DNA from: Stackebrandtia nassauensis DSM 44728
GTDB lineage: Bacteria > Actinomycetota > Actinomycetes > Mycobacteriales > Micromonosporaceae
Direction: 5' to 3'
NCBI RefSeq assembly: GCF_000024545.1
Contig: NC_013947.1
Span: 2,728,001-2,792,000 of the forward strand
DNA: 64,000 bases
Below, piece by piece: positions 59,333 through 64,000 of this stretch. The notes beneath the pieces are model-generated. The model was not told the DNA's origin, ran no database searches, and worked only from the letters and a program-made list of their open reading frames with translations. Position numbers and translations under genes: made by a program. Position 1 is the first letter of the stretch. Every line of letters begins with the position of its first letter.

Positions 59333-60862
59333 CTACTCGACGGTGACCTTCACCGAGTGCAGGCCGGTCGCCCCGTCGGGCGCCACCGGCGCCACCTTCT
59401 CGGTCTGGGTCTCGCCGTCGCCGTCGACGGCGCGCACCGTCAGGGTGTGCGTTCCGGGTTCGGCGTCCTTCCAGGTCCACTTCCACTGCCGCCACACGTC
59501 CGTGGACGCCTCGGCGGCCAGCTCGGCCTCGCGCCAGTCCTCATTGTCCACCCGAACCTCCACCGCTTCGATGCCCCGGTGCTGCGCCCACGCGACCCCG
59601 GCCACCGTCACCGTGCCCGCCTTGGCACTCGAACTTGGCGTGTCGATACGGGAGGTCGTCTTGATGGGGGAGGGGGTGGACCAGCCGCGCGGAATCCAGT
59701 ACGCGTCGAAGTCGTCGAAGCTGGTCAGCTGCAACTCCGTCAGCCACTTCGTGGCCGACACGTACCCGTACAGGCCCGGGACGATCATCCGCACCGGGAA
59801 ACCGTGGTCCACCGGCAGCGGCTCACCGTTCATGCCCACCGCCAGCATCGCGTCCCGGCCGTCGCGGCACAACTCCGTCGGCGCTCCGGCGGTGAAGCCG
59901 TCACTCGACCGGCCCACCAACTGGTCGGCGCCCTTGTGGGGTTTGACCTTGTCCAGGATGTCGGACAGCCGCACCCCCAGCCAGCGGGCGTTGCCCACCA
60001 ACGGGCCACCGACCTCATTGGAGACACAGCTGATGGTGATGTCGCGCTCGATGAGCGGCATGTCGAGGATGTCCTGGTAACTGAGGTCCAGTTCCCGTTC
60101 CACCCGGCCGTACACCCGCAGCCGGTACTGCGCCGGGTCCAGTTTGGGCACCGTCAGCGCCGTGTCGATGCGGTAGAAGTCGCCGTTGGGGGTGTGCCAC
60201 GGCGTGATCCCCTTGACCTTCAGCTTCGTCGACGCCGGCAGCCCCGGAGCCGGGTCGGCCGGTGCGGGCAGTTTGATCTCGCCGCGCGCCTGCTCGACCA
60301 TCGAACCCTGGCCCAGCGTCCGGGCCGCGAAGCCGCCCACCCCCGCCGCCGCGACGGCGGCACCGGCGGTCACCATGAACCGCCGCCGCCCGAACATCCG
60401 GGGATCCTCGGCCGCCGGTTCCTGACCGGCGGGCAACTCCAGCAGCAGGTACAGCAGCACCGCGGCTCCCGCCCCGCCCATCACCGACGGCAGCGCCGCC
60501 AGCGCCTCGGCGGTCGGACGGGTGACCGCCGACAGCACGCCGATCGCGGTGAACACCACGATCCCGGCCATGCCGTAGGCGAGCCGACGCCGGGCCAGAA
60601 TCCCGATCCCGGCGGCGAACACCCCCAAAAGCACCAGCGTCCCGCCCAGCAGCAGCGGTTTGTCGGCGGTGCCGAAAGTCTCCTTCGCCCAGCGGTCCAG
60701 CCCTTCCGGCGAGATCGCGATGACGGCGTCACCGACGGCCGACAGCGGCGCCGACAGTGGCGTGATGAAGGCGGCGACAATTTCCCCGAGTCCCAAAGCC
60801 GTTGCGGCGGCGGCGATCCCGGCAATGGCCGCCCGGCGCGTTGTGATGGTCACGCCATCCAT
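59333..60862 (-). CDS. Membrane-anchored molybdopterin-dependent oxidoreductase (sulfite oxidase family)
   Basis: The 509-residue protein has an N-terminal membrane region of about four or five helices (about 10-150, beginning TTRRAAIAGIAAAATALGLG), then a basic MFGRRRFMV junction and an oxidoreductase domain (about 200-410). The molybdenum ligand is the cysteine in TISCVSNEVGG, followed by NARWLGVRL. The C-terminal dimer/Ig-like domain (about 420-509) matches sulfite oxidases. The active part faces outward. The start at 60862 begins MDGVTITTRR. Electron acceptor and substrate are unknown. Confidence 0.88.
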   Translation of the reverse strand: MDGVTITTRRAAIAGIAAAATALGLGEIVAAFITPLSAPLSAVGDAVIAISPEGLDRWAKETFGTADKPLLLGGTLVLLGVFAAGIGILARRRLAYGMAGIVVFTAIGVLSAVTRPTAEALAALPSVMGGAGAAVLLYLLLELPAGQEPAAEDPRMFGRRRFMVTAGAAVAAAGVGGFAARTLGQGSMVEQARGEIKLPAPADPAPGLPASTKLKVKGITPWHTPNGDFYRIDTALTVPKLDPAQYRLRVYGRVERELDLSYQDILDMPLIERDITISCVSNEVGGPLVGNARWLGVRLSDILDKVKPHKGADQLVGRSSDGFTAGAPTELCRDGRDAMLAVGMNGEPLPVDHGFPVRMIVPGLYGYVSATKWLTELQLTSFDDFDAYWIPRGWSTPSPIKTTSRIDTPSSSAKAGTVTVAGVAWAQHRGIEAVEVRVDNEDWREAELAAEASTDVWRQWKWTWKDAEPGTHTLTVRAVDGDGETQTEKVAPVAPDGATGLHSVKVTVE

Positions 60863-60992
60863 CTTGCACCGTCGCGTGACGAAAACCCACAACGGTAATC
60901 GGACCGTAAGGTTCACGGCAGTCGGACAAATGTCTGCGTTCGGCGAATGCTGATGCCAGGATGGGGGGAAGTTTCTCGTGAAGGAGGTCGAA

Positions 60993-61856
60993 ATGCTGTC
61001 TCGCCCGTGGCGCCTGTTCCTCGTCGGTCTCGCCTCGTGTGTGTTGCTGGCCTCGGCACAGGCACCCGCCGGAGCCACCGGCGACGTCCCCTCCTCGATG
61101 GCGGCGCTCGGCGACTCGCTGACCCGCGGCTTCAACTCCTGCGGCTGGCTGTTCGACTGCACCGTGCGGTCGTGGAGCACCGGCGACAGCGAACAGGTCG
61201 CCTCGCACTACTCCCGCATCCTGGCCGTCAACCCCGAGATCCAGGGCAACGTCTACAACAACGCCCAGACCGGCGCCGACTCCAACCAGCTGGTCAAACA
61301 GGCCCAGAAGGCGGTGCGGCAGCAGGTCGAGTACGTCACGATCCTGATCGGTGCCAACGACGTGTGCGCGCTGTACGAGGAACGCGTCACCCCCACCGAC
61401 AAGTACCGCTCCAACGTGGACGCGGGCCTGGCGGTGCTGAGACAGGGACTGCCCGACGCCGACATCCTGGTGCTGAGCGTCCCGGACGTGGTGCGGCTGT
61501 GGGAGATCGGGCGCGCCGACCCCGAAGCGGTGCGCACCTGGAAGCTGGCCAAGATGTGCGAGACGGTGCTGGCCAACCCCACCTCGGACGCACCGGTCGA
61601 CGTCGACCGCCGCGAACGCATGGGCCGCCAGGTCGACGAGTACAACGTCCAGCTGGAAGAGGCGTGCCGCGACTACGGCCCCAAGTGCCGCTTCGACGGC
61701 GGCCTGGTCCACAACTATCCGTTCACACTGGAACAGATGTCGAAGTGGGACTACTTCCACCTCAACGCCGCCGGGCAGGCCGCGATCTCGCAGGCCACCT
61801 ACCAGTGGTTAATACGCCCGCGGGATCACCGCCGCCCGACTCGGTTAACCTCGTGA
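60993..61856 (+). CDS. Secreted SGNH-family hydrolase
   Basis: This 287-residue protein has a signal peptide (LFLVGLASCVLLASAQAPAG) and a full SGNH set: block I ALGDSLTRG, block III IGANDVC and block V WDYFHLN (Asp-x-x-His). Cysteine pairs suggest disulfides, as in Streptomyces lipases/esterases. It probably cleaves ester bonds in lipids or polysaccharides outside the cell. The ATG at 60993 is fixed by a perfect AAGGAGG site; an upstream GTG at 60978 is weaker. A DUF998-like gene follows 3 bases after. Confidence 0.9.
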   Translation: MLSRPWRLFLVGLASCVLLASAQAPAGATGDVPSSMAALGDSLTRGFNSCGWLFDCTVRSWSTGDSEQVASHYSRILAVNPEIQGNVYNNAQTGADSNQLVKQAQKAVRQQVEYVTILIGANDVCALYEERVTPTDKYRSNVDAGLAVLRQGLPDADILVLSVPDVVRLWEIGRADPEAVRTWKLAKMCETVLANPTSDAPVDVDRRERMGRQVDEYNVQLEEACRDYGPKCRFDGGLVHNYPFTLEQMSKWDYFHLNAAGQAAISQATYQWLIRPRDHRRPTRLTS

Positions 61857-61859
61857 CGC

Positions 61860-62483
61860 GTGACACGACGTCAAACCCTCCACGTCGTGGCGATCGCCGG
61901 AGTCGTCCTGGCCGCCGCGAGCTTCGTCTTCATGTTCGTGGCGATGCCCGAGGTGGACTTCCTGCGCCATCCGGTGTCCATCTACGAGAACAAACAGCCC
62001 GGCTTCACCGGTTACATCATCGCCACCGCCGGTATCGCGGTGTCGTGCACCGCGCTGGCCCTCACGACCACCGGCTGGCCCCGGCTGGTGCTGGCCACCG
62101 CGGCGCTGGCCTTCGTGGTCGCGGCGGTCTTCCCCACCGACCCGGGCACCGGCGTCGACACCGTCGCCGGGTACATCCACCGCTACGCCTCCGGCACCGG
62201 CTTCGGCCTGGTCATCATCGCCGGGTTCCTGGCCTTCGCCACCACCACGGGCTGGCGCCGCCCGGCACTGCTGTGGCTGTCGGTCACCAACGTGGTGCTC
62301 ATGGCCCTTGTGGTCATCAACACCTTCTTCCCGACCTTCGCCGACGGCCGCGACTGGCGGGGCCTGCCGCAGCGGCTGCTGCTGTTCACGCTGGCAGCGG
62401 TGCTGGTGATGCTCGCCTCGAACCGCGCCTCGACGGCCGGATCCCGGCGACCACGCGAGGCCGACGCCGCGACGCGCTGGTAG
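61860..62483 (+). CDS. DUF998-like six-helix membrane protein
   Basis: The protein has 207 residues and six predicted helices with short loops (VDFLRHPVSIYENKQPGFTG, VFPTDPGTG and the HRYASGTGF loop), the pattern of DUF998 membrane proteins. Function is unknown. The start is GTG at 61860, 3 bases after the SGNH hydrolase stop, so it is likely in the same operon; the M20 peptidase starts 9 bases after its end. Confidence 0.75.
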   Translation: MTRRQTLHVVAIAGVVLAAASFVFMFVAMPEVDFLRHPVSIYENKQPGFTGYIIATAGIAVSCTALALTTTGWPRLVLATAALAFVVAAVFPTDPGTGVDTVAGYIHRYASGTGFGLVIIAGFLAFATTTGWRRPALLWLSVTNVVLMALVVINTFFPTFADGRDWRGLPQRLLLFTLAAVLVMLASNRASTAGSRRPREADAATRW

Positions 62484-62492
62484 GAATGGGGA

Positions 62493-63824
62493 ATGACAGA
62501 CACCGACTCGCAAACCCCGGTCCCGACCGCCGCCGATGAGGTCGTCGAGCTGTGCCGTGACCTGATCCGCATCGACACCACCAACACCGGCGACACCAAC
62601 ACCTCCGCCGGGGAACGGACCGCGGCCGAGTACGTGGCCGCCAAGCTCGCCGAGGTCGGTCTGGAGCCGAAGATCTACGAGAGCGCGCCCGGCCGGGCCA
62701 CCGTCGTGGCCCGTTACGAGGGCGCCGACTCCTCCCGTCCGGCGCTGCTTTTGCACGGCCACCTGGACGTGGTGCCCGCCGACGCCAGCGAGTGGAGCGT
62801 GCACCCGTTCTCGGGGGAGGAGAAGGACGGCTACATCTGGGGCCGGGGCGCGGTGGACATGAAGGACTTCGACGCGATGCTGCTGGCGGTGGTGCGGCAG
62901 TGGAAGCGCGAGGGCCGGGTGCCGCCGCGCGACTTCGTGCTGATGTTCCTGGCCGACGAGGAGGCCGCCGGCGGCTACGGCGCCCACTTCATGATCGACG
63001 AGCACCGCGAGGTCTTCGACGGCGTCACCGAGGCGGTCGGCGAGGTCGGCGGCTTCTCGGTGTCGGTCAACAACGACCTGCGGCTGTACATGATCGAGAC
63101 CGCCGAGAAGGGTTTGGACTGGCTGCGGCTGACCGTCAACTCCCGGCCCGGCCACGGCTCGATGATCCACGACGACAACGCCGTCACCCAGCTGAGCGAG
63201 GCGGTGGCCCGGGTGGGACGGCACAGGTTCCCGATCGAGCTGACCCCCACGGTGCGGGCCTTCCTCGAAGAGGTCGCCGAGGTCCTCGACATCGAGATCG
63301 ACTACGACAATCCCGAAGCCGCGATCGCCAAACTGGGCCCGATCGCGCGCATCATCGGCGCCACCATCCGGCACACCGCCAACCCGACCCGGCTGGAGGC
63401 CGGGTACAAGGAGAACGTCATCCCCGGCAAGGCCACCGCCACCATCGACTGCCGTCCGCTGCCGGGCCGCACCGAGGAGTTCCTGGCCCAGCTGCGCGAG
63501 ATCATCGGCCCCGACATCGAGATCGAGCACGTGCACCAGCAGCCCGGACTGGAGACCACTTTCGACGGACAGCTCGTCGACGCGATGGCCGAGTCGTTGC
63601 GGCACTTCGACCCGGGCGCGCGACCGGTTCCGTACATGTTGTCCGGTGGCACCGACGCCAAGGCGTTCCACCGGCTCGGCATCCGCGGCTTCGGTTTCGC
63701 GCCGCTGAAACTGCCAGCCGACCTTGACTTCTCGGCGCTGTTCCACGGCATCGATGAGCGGGTTCCGACCGATGGACTACGGTTCGGTGTGCGAGTGTTG
63801 GACCGGTTTCTTTCCCAGACCTGA
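62493..63824 (+). CDS. M20-family metallopeptidase
   Basis: The 443-residue protein has the two-zinc M20 centre: HGHLDVVP (H, D), GRGAVDMKD (bridging D), the catalytic pair in ADEEAAGG, and a final histidine in LFHGIDER. The dimerisation domain (about 195-330) is complete. It resembles actinobacterial M20 dipeptidase/ArgE-DapE-like enzymes; the exact substrate (acyl amino acids or dipeptides) is unknown. No signal peptide, so it is cytoplasmic. It follows the DUF998-like gene closely. Confidence 0.9.
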   Translation: MTDTDSQTPVPTAADEVVELCRDLIRIDTTNTGDTNTSAGERTAAEYVAAKLAEVGLEPKIYESAPGRATVVARYEGADSSRPALLLHGHLDVVPADASEWSVHPFSGEEKDGYIWGRGAVDMKDFDAMLLAVVRQWKREGRVPPRDFVLMFLADEEAAGGYGAHFMIDEHREVFDGVTEAVGEVGGFSVSVNNDLRLYMIETAEKGLDWLRLTVNSRPGHGSMIHDDNAVTQLSEAVARVGRHRFPIELTPTVRAFLEEVAEVLDIEIDYDNPEAAIAKLGPIARIIGATIRHTANPTRLEAGYKENVIPGKATATIDCRPLPGRTEEFLAQLREIIGPDIEIEHVHQQPGLETTFDGQLVDAMAESLRHFDPGARPVPYMLSGGTDAKAFHRLGIRGFGFAPLKLPADLDFSALFHGIDERVPTDGLRFGVRVLDRFLSQT

Positions 63825-63835
63825 ATGGGGGTCTT

Positions 63836-64000
63836 ATGTCGGACGAATTGACCGCTGCCCTGGAGGCCATGATCGACGCCGCCCGCACCCATCTGGAGCG
63901 GGTGCGCGCGGCGGCCGGCCGGGTCGACGACGAGTCGGTGTGGCACGCCTATGTGGACTTGAACAACGCCGCGTGCCGCTACGACGAGATCCTGCGGACC
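63836..64000 (+). CDS. Hypothetical protein, cut by the window end
   Basis: An ATG at 63836, 11 bases after the M20 stop, with a GGGGG ribosome-binding site, opens a frame that runs to the window edge (55 residues seen). The visible part is helical and charged (LTAALEAMIDAARTHLERVR, then VWHAYVDLNNAACRYDEILR). No family is recognised. It is likely in the same operon as the M20 peptidase. Confidence 0.7.
   Translation, partial: MSDELTAALEAMIDAARTHLERVRAAAGRVDDESVWHAYVDLNNAACRYDEILRT

Overview
The window is 64 kb of high-GC, densely coding DNA from an actinomycete. Many genes start with GTG, and several promoters have a -10 box only 6-8 bases before the start codon, as in leaderless actinobacterial transcripts. 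An AfsR-type SARP, a TipA-type MerR regulator, a UrdA-free ordinary set of TetR-regulated exporters, secreted glycoside hydrolases, an Erm methyltransferase and a rib operon behind an FMN riboswitch all fit a filamentous soil actinomycete. I cannot fix the genus from sequence alone; Glycomycetales or Micromonosporales are plausible. No rRNA, tRNA, CRISPR array, insertion sequence or prophage was seen.

Layout. 1-4.4 kb: minus-strand operon of a TetR regulator, two tandem apolipoprotein N-acyltransferase-like enzymes and a pentapeptide-repeat membrane protein (cut by the window edge). 4.5-8.2 kb: rpe, a receiver-GGDEF protein with altered key residues, a small protein, an SDR oxidoreductase and an Erm-type 23S rRNA methyltransferase with a possible leader-peptide/hairpin attenuator. 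8.6-12.4 kb: FMN riboswitch, ribE-ribBA-ribH, a terminator, then hisE-hisG and a YdcZ-type transporter. 13.4-18.3 kb: TipA-like MerR, VOC protein, two DoxX-like proteins, alpha/beta hydrolase, CsaA-like protein and an MFS transporter. 18.3-22.4 kb: ABC-2 exporter divergent from its probable TetR repressor across a 30-bp palindrome, then a Sir2 deacetylase. 22.4-23.9 kb: a short YrhK-like remnant and small membrane or Cys-rich proteins.

23.9-35.1 kb is the best-defined functional system. It is an all-minus-strand beta-1,3-glucan locus: secreted GH64 and GH16 endoglucanases, a cytoplasmic GH3 beta-glucosidase, a five-gene oligopeptide-type ABC importer and a TetR regulator. Related palindromes sit before GH64 and before GH3, so one repressor could control both transcription units. 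It directly abuts pdxT-yebC, which have lost their usual pdxS and ruvCAB neighbours here.

36.6-40.9 kb: EamA exporter divergent from an AraC regulator, an Hsp70 fragment, a FAD monooxygenase behind a 20-bp-arm inverted repeat, and a membrane protein with a paralogue at 54.2 kb. 40.9-45.5 kb: a 928-residue SARP/NB-ARC/TPR regulator between a lipoprotein gene and a secreted-protein gene, each preceded by the same 11-bp-period direct repeat, suggesting a compact local regulon. 45.5-54.1 kb: GNAT, DHA2 drug exporter with a MerR-like promoter, RibD_C-type reductase, and a NarL/histidine kinase pair divergent from a MacB-like ABC/FtsX exporter over a 20-bp palindrome. 54.2-64 kb: paralogous membrane protein, DUF1028, thioredoxin, KhtT/Kef-type K+/H+ antiporter pair, beta-propeller lactonase, molybdopterin oxidoreductase, SGNH hydrolase, DUF998-like membrane protein, M20 peptidase and a truncated gene.
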